64,000 bases of DNA from Rhodosorus marinus. Its lineage: Eukaryota > Rhodophyta > Stylonematophyceae > Stylonematales > Stylonemataceae. The number at the start of each line of letters is the position of its first letter. Within the stretch, counting starts at the first letter, position 1. A model generated the notes under the pieces. It did not search any database. It had not been told where the DNA came from and was given only the letters and a program-made list of their open reading frames with translations. Positions 1-10,280 of this stretch are shown piece after piece. The stretch lies in assembly GCA_029953675.1 (NCBI GenBank), contig JAMWBK010000003.1, positions 1,984,001 through 2,048,000 of the forward strand, read 5' to 3'. The translations under genes were made by a program, and so were the position numbers.

Positions 1-1197
1 CATCCGCCACAAAGCCCTGCTCAGCCATCACATCCCTGGACACCGAGACACCAGGACAAGCTCAGCGAACACCAGCTTCCCAATCCGTAATAAACCGATC
101 ACTACATGTTCCAAACCGAGTCTAGGAGACGCTTTCAGGACCACTCTCCATATCATTCCCTTACACCAGACAAAAGCAACCTGACCATCTACACTGTGAC
201 GCTCCACCAACCCTCCCTCCCTCTACATCACATGAATGCCAGCGGCATCGATCGGCGAGGCAAACACCAATCCCAACTCTAGCTCAATGCTCCACGTAAA
301 CAAACCAATGCGGCGCAGCGGATATTCAACTTATTCACAGGAAGAAACTGTTTCTAGTGCACATCACTAGAGGCATATAGCAGTGAAATCGATGGAATAA
401 TCTAAATCTCTACTAATGTCTGAATCCATCCAACGGAAAGGGTGCAGCCACCGCTCCAGGACTCGTGTAATTCATTAACTAGAAGCCGCGAGAACTCAAA
501 AATACTATTCGGATCACAAACACCGTTTCCATTGAAAATGATTCTTCCTCTGTGAGACGATCTTCTAATTCTAAAGAATGAAAGAGTTTAAAACGAACTT
601 CAAATGAATGAAAACCTACAACGACCTCAACTATGAAACAAGATGTTAGTCTTCCATCCAACGGTGTCCAGTCAGGAAGGCCGGCAAAAACGCCTCCTTG
701 TCCCGCCTCCCCCGTCCCCTTTTGCCCTCTTCATATTACTTTATATTGCAAATCTCTCCTTGAAGGAGATATAATATATTTTCATAATAAAATCAAATAA
801 ACGCCAATTTTCTTTGTTCCCCTCTCAATCGAATTGAATTGGAAAAACGCCCGCCTCCTGGGCCAAATTAATTTCAAAAGTTCAACAAATGACAGTCTTT
901 TAAATTTTTGGATTTTTGGAAAATATCTTTCCTCCCCTTTTTTTGGTCCCATTTCTCATAGTATTGCGACGTAAACAAGATACTAAATGTGTATCCAATC
1001 GTTTCGTGCTTGCCCGTTTTGTAATCTTGATTTGCTTTAATGTTTGGAGACAATCACCGAATAAAATATAGACACGCGTCTTTTATAGAGTTGTTTTTAC
1101 GAATGGAGAATCGACGCGTGTCGTCTCTGGGGAGGGCGAGGAGTCTGTTGAATGTGAGGGGGCGAGCTCTGGAGTCAGGTGGAGAGTTCTTACAAAC

Positions 1198-1248
<51 letters not shown>

Positions 1249-1808
1249 GTACGAGCGGCAAGGTGAATAGCTTGTTCAGGATTCGTCCAATAGCTATTTT
1301 GGCCTGCGAGATTTTGGGGACAATCATTTTCCCAAAAGCTCCGGGTTACATTTGGCAAACAATGCCGAGACAAAGAGGGCGTGGATAAGCGTTCCAGAGT
1401 GATAGCCATCCACCGCTGCTGCGTGTGTCATCTCGACATTCACCAATAGTCGTTTTCCGGGTTGAGATTGAGCTTGCCGAGCATAAGACGCGAATAGCGA
1501 ATCTTGATAGACGGCTGGCACCTTCTGCTTGGGAGCCAAAAATATATTCGAAAACTAGAGATTTCGGGTTACTGCTGGAAGCTGGAATGTTCTTCCCCCC
1601 TGTCGAGAAGCACGGGCCAGTGAGAGTAACAGCCGACCATGGTTTTAAAGATTATGGGGTGTGATGGAGAGTTCTTATAGTTCCAGGCCTTTGGCCAGCG
1701 TCTTTTTTTGTCTGACGACAGAGCGGTGGGGCTGCGTTGGAGCTGCGATTACCAGCTCTGTGGACGGGTTTGGGTTGGTTTGAACTTTTGGGGCGGTTGT
1801 GTACAGAT
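1..1808. other. Left-edge intergenic region, no gene supported
   Basis: I see no convincing gene here. About 700-1000 is AT-rich. The open frames present are short, start at non-ATG codons, or are produced by the GA repeat at 1201-1243. A minus-strand open stretch at about 1324-1530 reads smoothly, but I could not attach a start codon or a splice site that keeps its frame, so I do not call it. The last few hundred bases probably hold the promoter and 5' UTR of the P450 gene; no promoter motif stands out. Confidence 0.5.
1201..1243. repeat. (GA)n microsatellite
   Basis: About 21 uninterrupted GA dinucleotides. It creates artificial Arg-Glu and Leu-Ser runs in overlapping reading frames, none of which I regard as coding. 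Confidence 0.97.
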
Positions 1809-3302
1809 ATGGACGCCGTTTCCGTTTTTGAACTTTTGGTACTATGGATCGTCGGGTACGGGACATACAAGTACCTGAAATTCCGATTGAATCCGCTTTA
1901 CCTTGCTGTAGGCCCCCCAGTGAAGGTTCCCATTGTGGGGCACCTGAAGGAGCTGGCTTTTGAGGAGGCGACTGCTCCGATGCTGAGGTGGGCCAAGGAG
2001 TATGGAGATTTCGTTGTTTTTCATACCTGGTTTTGGACCCCAACTGTTCTTGCTACCAGCAAGGAAGCTGTTCGATACATTCTGGTAGAGCATGAAGAAA
2101 AGTTCTCGAGGAGCCCGCTGACTAGGGCAATCCTGTACGATATCGTTGGTGAGGGCTTGTTGCTGAGCAACCACGATGTGCATGCCAGGCAGAGAAAAAT
2201 GCTTGCGCCAGTATTCGCGCCGGGCAACCTCCCCAAGTTCATCAGCATATTCCTTCAGAAGAGTAACGAGGTAGCGGATCTATGGGAGGAACAGATAAAA
2301 GCGTCCGGGGACGACCGCATCGTCGAGTCGGGATATTTAACATCCGTGTCAGTGGCGATGGACATCATAGGCCTGGCGGCATTCGGCTATGATTTTCGAG
2401 GGGTCAGCAAGAACGATAAGGCGTCCGCAGTTTCCCAAGCCGCGAACGAGTTGCTTAAGCCTATGAGTACTGCCGGCATGAGGCTGCTGAACTTGTTTCT
2501 AGCCTCGATTTCCCCGACGCTTTCCGTTTGGGCAATACCCAGCAGGACAAAAAACATAAGAACTCTCCGGAGGGCCGTTCAGGACGTCATCGATGCGCGA
2601 AGGAAAAAGCTGGAAAATCAAGGGGAATTCACTCAGGACCTGCTCGGGCTGATACTTGAGGCTGACGCAAGGAACGAAATTACTGACAAGGAGCTGGTCG
2701 ACCACTGCTTGACTTTTCTCATAGCAGGACATGAGACTACCTCTTCAGGTCTACAGTGGATCACAGTTGTCCTTTCGAAGCATCCAGAAGTGGTTGAGAG
2801 GATTCGCCAAGAGTTGCACGGGAAAGAGTTTACGTTTGAGACTCTACGAAGCTCCAAATATCTGAACGCCGTCGTAAAGGAGGTGCTAAGGCTATATCCG
2901 CCGGTGCCCATTGTGTCGAGACAAGCCGTGGAGGACGTCGTGATTCAAGGGTTCAGAATTCCGAAGAAGACGCTAATTGTGCTTCCTCAGGGCGTGATAC
3001 ACTTGCTTGACGAAAACTTTGACAACGCAGACAAGTTCATTCCGGAGAGATGGCTGCGTGAGGATAACCCAGCCAGGGCCTCCAACTTCATGGGATTCGG
3101 TGTCGGAGGGCACAACTGTATTGGCCAGCGATTCGCATTCTTCGAGCTCCTGGTTCTGGTAGCGGTGTTATACACGAGGTTTAATATACAGACAATGGAG
3201 GAAGACTACAGAAAGTATTCGCGGGTGACAATGAAACCATCACCAGAGTTGTTCGTTCGAGTGTCCCTCCCCAAAGAGCAAACGCGCGTCCTAAGGACGT
3301 GA
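1809..3302 (+). CDS. Cytochrome P450 monooxygenase, 497 aa, single exon
   Basis: Heme-thiolate monooxygenase, probably bound to the ER or an envelope membrane by its N-terminus (a hydrophobic stretch at about residues 5-20). Family landmarks appear in order: the I-helix oxygen-activation motif AGHETTS at about 306-312, the K-helix ExxR (Glu358, Arg361), a PERW motif, and the heme loop FGVGGHNCIG with the axial Cys at about 437. Length is normal for a eukaryotic P450. I start at the ATG at 1809; the frame stays open upstream to 1737 but has no ATG there. The substrate cannot be told from sequence. I saw no intron. It converges on the MED22 gene, with stop codons about 170 bp apart. Confidence 0.93.
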   Translation: MDAVSVFELLVLWIVGYGTYKYLKFRLNPLYLAVGPPVKVPIVGHLKELAFEEATAPMLRWAKEYGDFVVFHTWFWTPTVLATSKEAVRYILVEHEEKFSRSPLTRAILYDIVGEGLLLSNHDVHARQRKMLAPVFAPGNLPKFISIFLQKSNEVADLWEEQIKASGDDRIVESGYLTSVSVAMDIIGLAAFGYDFRGVSKNDKASAVSQAANELLKPMSTAGMRLLNLFLASISPTLSVWAIPSRTKNIRTLRRAVQDVIDARRKKLENQGEFTQDLLGLILEADARNEITDKELVDHCLTFLIAGHETTSSGLQWITVVLSKHPEVVERIRQELHGKEFTFETLRSSKYLNAVVKEVLRLYPPVPIVSRQAVEDVVIQGFRIPKKTLIVLPQGVIHLLDENFDNADKFIPERWLREDNPARASNFMGFGVGGHNCIGQRFAFFELLVLVAVLYTRFNIQTMEEDYRKYSRVTMKPSPELFVRVSLPKEQTRVLRT

Positions 3303-3469
3303 AAACCTACGGAACTATGGGTATGCTGCACTGGGATGTATAATAGTGTTTCTCGAGCTCCGCTAGCATGGTATCAACCGATAGTTCTGGAGTACAGATT
3401 TGAAGAAAAGTGCCAAACGGAACTGTATGAGACTCGTTGCCCGGGGGAACCAAAAAAATTATCTAGTCT

Positions 3470-4056
3470 TCAAACTTTGGTGGAGACCTTACTTAATGAT
3501 TTCAAAGCCTGATCAGTACTTATATAAATGTTCTGATAAAGAGGCAAAATGTTCTTCTCAAGTTCTTGCATCGAGGCCATTGTGTCTTGCGTTATCGCAG
3601 CGATCTCAACCTCAGAAATCAGCCGCAGGATGTCTTCGAAAGATTGAGCAATATGTGAAGCTTCGACATCGGTCTAAAACCGAACAGAAAGAAAAACCTT
3701 TTAATCAGCTGTCCTTCTTGGAGACCAGAAGAAACCCGAAAACACAGAACGTAATTTTGATCTCGTATCTCCCTACCTGGTATTCTCCCACAGCATTCGT
3801 CGCCTTGTCTTCAATCGACGCTGCGTCCACAATATTCTGATCAACCAAAAAAACAAAAAACAACCATTAATCCACAGTCGGAAACAACCCACCAACAACT
3901 CAAACCGGAGCAAGACACCGAAACAAGTTTCCCCCATATAGTACACACCTGCAGCGACGTTACAATATTGTTCACCCTGTCATCAAACCTTTTGTACAAT
4001 GAATTCCTTACGTCAGCACCAGAAGTCTGACCTACTGCAGCATCTCTAGAAGCCAT
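3470..4056 (-). CDS. MED22: Mediator complex subunit 22 homologue, 123 aa, three exons
   Basis: A small subunit of the Mediator head module, which links transcription factors to RNA polymerase II in the nucleus. Exons on the minus strand are 4056-3949, 3836-3777 and 3673-3470; introns of 112 and 103 bp begin GT and end AG, and all junctions are phase 0. The product contains the family pattern: a basic NSLYKRFDDRVNNIV helix near residue 18, then a KIEDxT-like segment (ASIEDKATNAVGEYQ), then a helix ending in the SFEDILRLISEVE region, which corresponds to the ANIVRAGESLLKLV part of MED22. It is slightly shorter than animal and plant MED22. The assignment rests on recognising this pattern, not on a search. 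Confidence 0.75.
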
Positions 4057-4727
4057 CTTTCCAATCCAAACCAACTTTTAAACCCCTTTCCGCCATCCAT
4101 TCTTCCCAACCCCTATTCCCTCGCAACCCCTATCAAACCTCCATTTAGAGCTCCCTCCCTACATAGATCCGACTACGCCATGAAAAAAAACTCCATTTTC
4201 CCCCCCACGCTCAATGTACCAATTTCATTAAAGAAATTTCCTGGCCAAGCACTTAACCTTCGGATTGGCCAATGAGCCCTTAACTGAAAACCTCCAAAAT
4301 CATAGATTTTGTATTCATACTTCTAATACCCGTACTATCCGGAATCAATATTTTCACCGATTATGTCGAACTTATTATGTGAATAGATTTATTGTATATT
4401 AAATATTTACCAAAAGGGGGTTGGATATCTAGAATTTATTTTTTGCAGATTTTTTTTTTTTTCGGTTGGGAATTTCTCGTATTTTTGAGGTTTTGGACTC
4501 TGTCTGACTCTGTCTGACCGGCGGAATGGATTGGGAGAGATTTCCTCGATGGAGTAATGGGAACGGTGGGAGCGATGGGGGAGGGATGGAGAGGCAAAGC
4601 GAGGAAAGATGGTTGTGGACTATGAGGAGTTGGAATGTGTCTGGTTTAAGATACCATATTACAAGTATGGTGGAAGAGAACATGAGGAGTTTGAAGGTAT
4701 AAGGACGAAATTTGTTTTTGAAGAGGG
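4057..4727. other. Divergent intergenic spacer between MED22 and the CBM20 gene
   Basis: AT-rich with poly-A and poly-T runs (for example near 4440-4462). It lies between two divergently transcribed genes, so it should hold both promoters, but I see no distinct element. Confidence 0.5.
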
Positions 4728-5930
4728 ATGCAAGCCTGTCATCGGTTTATATTCAGTGTGAGTCTTGAGACTGGGGAGGGTGAGGGTGTATTCGTTCTTG
4801 GTTCTTTGCCAGAGTTGGGAAAATGGAATGTAAGGAATGCGATTCCTATGACTCGATTGGAGAGTGAGGAAGATGGGGATTGTCTTTGGCAGGTCGTTGT
4901 AGATTTTGGGTCAGCACCGAATCCAGGGTCCACCTTTGAATACCGCTACTTTGTTGCTTTGAGTTGCGGTAACCTTGATCCTGGGCAGTCTATCAGATGG
5001 GAACGTCGGTCAGAGAGAAAGGCTGTTCTGAAAACTGGGGACGTACTGTTGGGGAGGTCGAAGCTTGAGGATACGCATGAACAGGGCCGCCTTCGCATCC
5101 CCCGAAGGGTTGCGTATGGACAGAATCTTTACATTCTTGGTGCGCCGAAGGAGATTGGCAGTTGGAATCCCTCGCGTGCGAAACGGATGAACTGGAAGCA
5201 TGGAAATGATTGGGGTCTCGTCGTCAACTTCCGGTTGGCAACTTTGGAGGAAAAGTTTGAGTACAAGGTTCTAGTCATTGGGGATGAGTATGAAAGCATG
5301 TCACATCTCGAACAGAAAAAGGCCTGGAAGGTCAGGGGGGAGCTACGAACCGCCGTTTGGGGTGAAGACTGGCAGTCTTGCGAGAAGGTTGAGGAGGTAC
5401 ATCTAGAACTAGGAGAAGAGACACGGACTCGGGAGACATGGGCGGAGGTCCTGGAAGCAGTGGCGGCACAAAAAGCGCGAGTCAGTGAGCTGCAAACTGC
5501 GCTTAAGAATGCTGACGAAAGATATCAGCATTTGCAGAAGGAGATGGAAATGGTACAGTCGGCGGGACATGCGGACGCGAGCGCCGGGGAGGAGAAGCTG
5601 CAGAACCAACTGACGGCTATCGAGGAATTGCTGCGGACTGCTCTGTCCGATTTGGCGGTCTCGGTGGAATCGAATGCCCCCTCTGAAAGCTGCGTACCGA
5701 TGAACGGCTACTACGAATCTTGGACATCGCAAACCAGGAGAAAAGAGTTGCTTTGCGCGATGAAGGTCTACTCGGCTCATGTTTCTAGGTTGGCACGATT
5801 TATGATGAGCTGGTTTGTAAGCAACGAGCCCGACCGTGTCGGACCTATCCAAGGCTCCATGTGGGGGTGGATTCTTCTCGGATCGTGGTACCCTGAACGG
5901 ACTGAACTCGCGCGCTCCTTTGGAACCTGA
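4728..5930 (+). CDS. Tandem CBM20 starch-binding protein with coiled coil, 400 aa
   Basis: Two starch-binding (CBM20) domains follow each other. Domain 1 is at about residues 5-105 with VFVLGSLPELGKWN; domain 2 is at about 120-225 with LYILGAPKEIGSWN. Both carry the conserved L-G-x-x-x-E-L/I-G-x-W-N loop that supplies a sugar-stacking Trp. A helical, Glu/Gln-rich, coiled-coil-like region follows (about 230-310), then a C-terminal part with hydrophobic stretches around 355-385. No catalytic domain is visible, so it is more likely a glucan-binding scaffold or regulator than an amylase. The N-terminus runs straight into domain 1 with no transit peptide, which suggests cytosolic starch as in red algae or glaucophytes (inference). 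Laforin- or DPE2-like relatives exist, but neither a phosphatase nor a transferase domain is present. Confidence 0.85.
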   Translation: MQACHRFIFSVSLETGEGEGVFVLGSLPELGKWNVRNAIPMTRLESEEDGDCLWQVVVDFGSAPNPGSTFEYRYFVALSCGNLDPGQSIRWERRSERKAVLKTGDVLLGRSKLEDTHEQGRLRIPRRVAYGQNLYILGAPKEIGSWNPSRAKRMNWKHGNDWGLVVNFRLATLEEKFEYKVLVIGDEYESMSHLEQKKAWKVRGELRTAVWGEDWQSCEKVEEVHLELGEETRTRETWAEVLEAVAAQKARVSELQTALKNADERYQHLQKEMEMVQSAGHADASAGEEKLQNQLTAIEELLRTALSDLAVSVESNAPSESCVPMNGYYESWTSQTRRKELLCAMKVYSAHVSRLARFMMSWFVSNEPDRVGPIQGSMWGWILLGSWYPERTELARSFGT

Positions 5931-6410
5931 CTAAAAGAGCCGATCAGAAGTCCTCCGAGCAAGGTAATAGACTGACCCGCCAAACTTGTCAAGGCTTTTG
6001 TCAGCGGACAAGCGAGTGCAAAGAACCAGCACTGGAGCAGGTGTATATAGTTACTATTTCTGAAACGGGCTCCAGCTACTATTTGAGATGAGGCTTCAGC
6101 GAACAGCCCCTCTATTAAGCCAGAATTTTTTTTTCCTGAGATCAAGACAGCACGTCACAATGCTGGAGTCGGACCTCGATCGTGCGTTAGCAACTCAAAC
6201 TACAAGTCCCCGCTCCGGCGTCGTAGTCGTTGTCGTTGTGGTTGTTGAGCTGACTTTTGCTTGTTGGATGTAGTCTTTGACAGACCTGTTTTTTGCGTAC
6301 AGAGATTTTATTACGTGTGTTACCCGAGATTAACGTAATCACAGAACTGGCGCTCCGGAAAACCTGTTAGATGCGTTTTCATGCTTTTTGCACTAGGTGG
6401 AAGTTGAGGT
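5931..6410. other. Convergent intergenic region
   Basis: Lies between the 3' ends of the CBM20 and Psb27 genes. It holds a T-run near 6127 and an imperfect gtcgt/gttgt repeat at about 6219-6250. Open frames here are antisense continuations or short. No gene seen. Confidence 0.5.
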
Positions 6411-7027
6411 TTAGCGGCCACGCTTCAGAGCTTTGTCGATTTCCGCAAACTGCTGCGTCAACCTCTTCTTGCGCTTCTCGGGCACCGGATAGTTGTTTCC
6501 ATACGATGCGTAGTGACCACTGAGGGTGTTGATCGCGGTATACAGAGTGTTGAATGAAGCTGATCCGTTGACATTGTTGTTTCGACGATATCTGGCAACA
6601 AAGTCGTTCATCTCCTTCCTCACGTCCGAGACGACGTCGCTCATCCCCGGTGTCCCCTTCTTGAAGGTACAAACATTAATCATATTGTCCAAGACATTCT
6701 TCGCGTCTGCGGGGCAGGGAGAAAAGCAAGAACAAAACAATGTCAAAACCAGCCCCCTTTCTAAACGTCAAAAAAAAGCCTCTCAGAAGTGACGACTCCC
6801 CTACCATCAGCATAATTTCCGGACACCTTGGTCGGCGCTGCCTTTGTAGCCGCAGCAATACCGTCCTCAGCCAATGCGAAAGAAGGCACCAAAGCCGCAA
6901 GAGCACCCAACGAGAGGACATCTCTTCTAGACAGAGACATCGCCACAGCCTGCCTCTTCCTCTCACAAACCACCTCACGGGTACCCCCGACCCTCGCACC
7001 TACCAATCCACTCCCAACAAACGCCAT
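6411..7027 (-). CDS. psb27: Photosystem II assembly/repair factor Psb27, plastid lumen, two exons
   Basis: Psb27 binds CP43 on the lumenal side and protects assembling photosystem II until the manganese cluster forms. Exons on the minus strand are 7027-6805 and 6706-6411, with a 98-bp GT-AG intron. The N-terminus is a bipartite plastid-then-thylakoid targeting peptide: a basic leader, then SRRDVLSLGALAALVPSFALA, with the twin Arg, hydrophobic core and Ala-x-Ala end typical of Tat-type lumenal signals. The mature part has the family core MNDFVARYRRNNNVNGSASF and SGHYASYG, then PVPEKRKKRL, and ends in a basic KALKRGR tail. Start chosen at the ATG that begins the transit peptide; the frame is open further upstream. 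Confidence 0.95.
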
Positions 7028-8529
7028 CTCTTCCTCCCAAACCCAATAAAACAAAATACACCTACAAAAAACAACCTACTACTCAATCCCTGTTCCCACC
7101 TCCCTCCCCCAAAAGCCACCCCATCCACACCCCCTTTCACTAGTCTCCCCAAAAAATGATAATCAGAAAATTCCCTAAAAGCTTTTTATGGATGAGAATA
7201 GCCTCTCATCCATGACTCCATTGCTCTTGTGTTTCCGTTGCCTCTTTCCACTCGACTAGTGATTGAGAAACACAAACACAATCCACACATCACACACACA
7301 ATACAATTCCTATCATATACTTAACCCCCCCGTGTGTCACAAAAACAACAAAATGGTTCCCATAATCGTTCAAAAATAAATTGCCAAAAACAAAAGCATG
7401 TATTGTCGCAAGTATTTTCCCCCCTAGTCACACATAAGAACATACACCAATCCCGATCAATCGGAGTTTTATTTAATATATATCTATCATATTAATTATC
7501 CTCATTTTCAGATTCTAAAGGACTTTTTTATTCTTTTTTTTTAACTCTATCTCCTTTTTCTGTTTTGATTGTAGTAGTTTATTCATTAATATAGTCCTTA
7601 TTTTACTTTTTGATGTTCTTACAAGTATTGTTGGAAAGTCTTAGATATTGGACCACACGTCCGCTGAGATTGTCCCCTACGGATAGACCCGGTAATATTC
7701 ATCTATTTTCAGGTTTTTCTTATCTGTATTTAAATTGTTTAAAAAATATGTTCATAAAGTTTTTTATTTATGATACATAAACGAATTATCGAGCAATATG
7801 GGTCAAACGTGTGTTTGTATTGGATTTCTTGAGTATGAATTATAGACTTAATTGTAGGTTTTCCGGATGCTTCAGTATAATTGGATATTAGTTCTGTAAG
7901 ATGGTGAGGTTTTACGACTATATTAATGTCGTTTTCTGAGTTAGCAGCTCAATTCCGCCGGGAGGTCCATTTTGTGACGGTTTAGGTGCATCGGCTCTCT
8001 TTTCTGATCTCCTCTGCAACAGGGCACAGCAGGTCTGCCCAAGCACTCTTTCACATAAACATATGCAGTGATAGTTCTGGACAACCCCGCGGGAAGGAGG
8101 ACACGCCGCGGAAAAGCTATTGGTATGGAAATGATGGCTGCTCGAAGAATTATCTTCAGACAAGAACGCACGAGGCCCAGCTCGCCGGTTCCTCCAGCCC
8201 TCCCTCGGAGAGTTTACGGCTGTGGACTCGGAGCCGGATTCAGAGTGAGGACCTATCAAATGTTCGGTCGGCGATCCCGATAGCGGATTTACAATGCTCT
8301 TCTTGTAAGGCGTATGGGCAAATGAAACGATCACTCTCCCAATGTCTCCGTCGTCCATCCTGGTAACCAACTTAGATCCGTGAATCGTGAAATCAACTAA
8401 AACTGTAACAAAGGAGCACCGGACGCAGAGAAAGGCAACCCCTATGCGCAAGCGACTTGTCGATAAGCAAGAACCCTCTATTTATTCTCAGGAATTCAAA
8501 ACGTAATCGGCGCCTCAAGTTGGAAATAG
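7028..8529. other. Intergenic region, with one unassigned open stretch on the minus strand
   Basis: 7160-7900 is AT-rich with many homopolymer runs, and I see no gene in it. Between about 7918 and 8430 the minus strand stays open for roughly 170 codons; it includes an ATG whose product begins MDDGDIGRVIVSFAHTPYKK, followed by a Ser/His/Pro-rich part. It resembles no family I know, has no clear splice sites, and other frames over it are also open. Treat it as a possible hypothetical gene only. Confidence 0.3.
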
Positions 8530-9231
8530 TTATTCTTCTGGTTTTGTCCCCGGGGTTTGGCTTTGAGTTGCCTTTTCTTTGAGGTAGAGGTATATACACA
8601 CTGTCGCTACGGCTGCGTCGAAACCCGCATTTACGAGTCCGTCCATAAGATAGCCAGAGTCTATTCCGCGCCAAACGTAGTAAATAGATCCACTGCCGAA
8701 GCCCCAGGAGAGGAAGAACAGTACTGCCTGTCTCGGCGAGAACGATGAGCGGGGGGAGTTCTTCAGAGTAGCGTACTCCTCGCTAAGCTTTCGTATCTGC
8801 TCCGCCTCCTCGATCACTTTCTGCTGTTCCCTGTCCATCATCTCCTCCAGCTCCCCGGCCTGCTGGTCAAACTTTTCCATCAGCTTCTCCAGCTTCTGCA
8901 TTTCTCCAGACTTGAGAACATTATCCCTCTTATTCTCTCTGTACTGCTCCAAATCCTCCTTCAGAGCATCCGCAAGCAACCGAATCTCCTTCTCCCCAAT
9001 CCTTCTAATCTCATCCGTTTCCTTCTCCCCATACTCTCCCTCGTCCTTCATATCCTTAATACTCTGCCTCAATGCCCTCTCCAACGCGTCCTGAACGCTC
9101 GAATCTCCTCCTCCAGACTTATCCACTTTCCCATCCTCACCGCAAACCAACAAACGCTTCCCAAACCTACGAGGACAACATCCCTTTCCGACCCGTCTAC
9201 ACACCCCAACACCAGAAACAAACGCCGCCAT
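8530..9231 (-). CDS. Probable plastid-targeted coiled-coil protein with two C-terminal membrane segments, 233 aa
   Basis: Function not recognised. Residues 1-35 are basic and rich in small residues (VCRRVGKGCCPRRFGKR), like a plastid transit peptide. Residues about 45-158 are strongly charged and helical (KLEKLMEKFDQQAGELEEMM), a long coiled coil. Two hydrophobic segments follow at about 168-186 and 201-217, then a short polar tail. A small-residue hairpin after a coiled coil suggests a thylakoid or envelope organising protein, but that is inference. Start: the ATG at 9231; the only codon upstream that could extend the frame is TTG. No intron seen. A single long open frame with consistent composition supports it as a gene. 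Confidence 0.7.
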   Translation of the reverse strand: MAAFVSGVGVCRRVGKGCCPRRFGKRLLVCGEDGKVDKSGGGDSSVQDALERALRQSIKDMKDEGEYGEKETDEIRRIGEKEIRLLADALKEDLEQYRENKRDNVLKSGEMQKLEKLMEKFDQQAGELEEMMDREQQKVIEEAEQIRKLSEEYATLKNSPRSSFSPRQAVLFFLSWGFGSGSIYYVWRGIDSGYLMDGLVNAGFDAAVATVCIYLYLKEKATQSQTPGTKPEE

Positions 9232-9640
9232 TGTCAATCCCTAGCCTCCGGAGATTAAGAAAACAAACAAACCGGGATCTGGTTATAACCTCACTACCCC
9301 TCCTATCCACACGCCTCCCCACCCATCTGACAACAACAAAGCCTTCCTCCCTAAAGCTAAAAACCAGAAACGTCAAAGTCAACTGACATCCTGTTCGCCC
9401 ATCTCTCAAAACAAAACCCTCGCCAAGCCGTCACGTCTCCAATCCACAGCTCCGCCGATACCTGTGAGAATGACCCTGCCGAAGTATAGAAAAATACACT
9501 ACTCGATGCAAAGTTAACTAGAGACGCCGATGCTGAGAGAGAAGAGCAAAACCCTAGTTAAGAGATCTCTAATGTGGCCTCTGTCTTAAGAGGCCCGGCC
9601 TTTTCAGGTTCAACTCCCCGTTGTTATCTCTGAACAAGCG
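9232..9640. other. Intergenic spacer with a short hairpin
   Basis: Upstream region of the coiled-coil gene. Around 9575-9605 the sequence ggcctctgtcttaagaggcc can pair as a 7-bp hairpin, next to a T-loop-like ggttcaact. The surrounding bases do not form a tRNA cloverleaf (see rejected items). No gene seen. Confidence 0.4.
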
Positions 9641-9891
9641 ATGACGAGTTCAAGCAGGATGCGTAAGTTGTTCCCATTCTGTATTCTACCCTACTCGTGG
9701 AGATGAGGCTGATGTATTCAGAGCCCCAAACGGATCCGAGCAAGGCTAAGCTTTACTTTTCGAGGCACTGCTTTTTCGCAGTCGAAACGATGCTACAGAA
9801 AACTATCGATGATAACTGGGATGGACCTTGTGCAGCTCCTCTCGCCATATACTCAGGACCCAGCACGTCGCTTGTAATGATCGCTGCGTAG
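9641..9891 (+). CDS. Hypothetical small spliced ORF, about 63 aa
   Basis: Possible two-exon gene: 9641-9662 (starting MTSSSRM), donor gtaagt at 9663, acceptor tattcag ending at 9721, second exon 9722-9891. The joined frame is open and reads QPQTDPSKAKLYFSRHCFF, then a polar C-terminal half. No family recognised. The opposite strand is also open here (about 9753-9998), and either one could be the real signal. The splice sites are good matches, but the small size keeps confidence low. Confidence 0.3.
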
Positions 9892-10280
9892 TGCAGGTAA
9901 AGCTCCGCCAGACTCGTTTGTTTCTTTCCATCGTGCCCTCTCGCCTTCCGCAAGTTTAGTCTGAGCGCTTGACGATGATTCTTTGAGAGTCCAAGCAAAG
10001 GTTTTAGATGTACGCTGTGGAACTTCGCTAAGAGAGCATCCTCGTGGTGAAGGAGCTAAGCACGCGCTTGCCGGCGTGCCGGCGTCCAGGTCGAACGGTG
10101 AACTTACGGGATTATATTTAATCAACGAACTTATTTGTGGATGGTGATGATCACGTGGAGCGCATGCACAAGCACTTGATCAGCCATCTCTTGTTCCCTC
10201 CGCGCGGGTTGGGTGGGGTATTGGGCACTTTGCGAAAGGCGCTTAGTCTCGGGCTTACCGATTGCGATAGAGCTAACGCG
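9892..10280. other. Short intergenic region downstream of tRNase Z
   Basis: No gene supported. It contains the 3' flank of the minus-strand tRNase Z gene and overlapping short open frames on the minus strand with no start or splice support. Confidence 0.4.

Noticed and set aside
1040-1409. ORFs with Arg-Glu or Leu-Ser runs
   Set aside because: Produced by the GA microsatellite.
3400-3840. Plus-strand ORF of 146 codons
   Set aside because: Starts at a non-ATG codon and lies antisense to the spliced MED22 exons, which give a far better protein.
5777-6145. Minus-strand ORF of about 120 codons overlapping the CBM20 gene end
   Set aside because: Antisense to a well-supported gene, with no homology and composition typical of an opposite-strand shadow.
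9560-9640. tRNA-like segment with ggttcaact and complementary agagat/atctct ends
   Set aside because: The anticodon-arm loop has the wrong size, the T-arm bases do not pair, and no D-arm is visible, so it does not fold as a tRNA.
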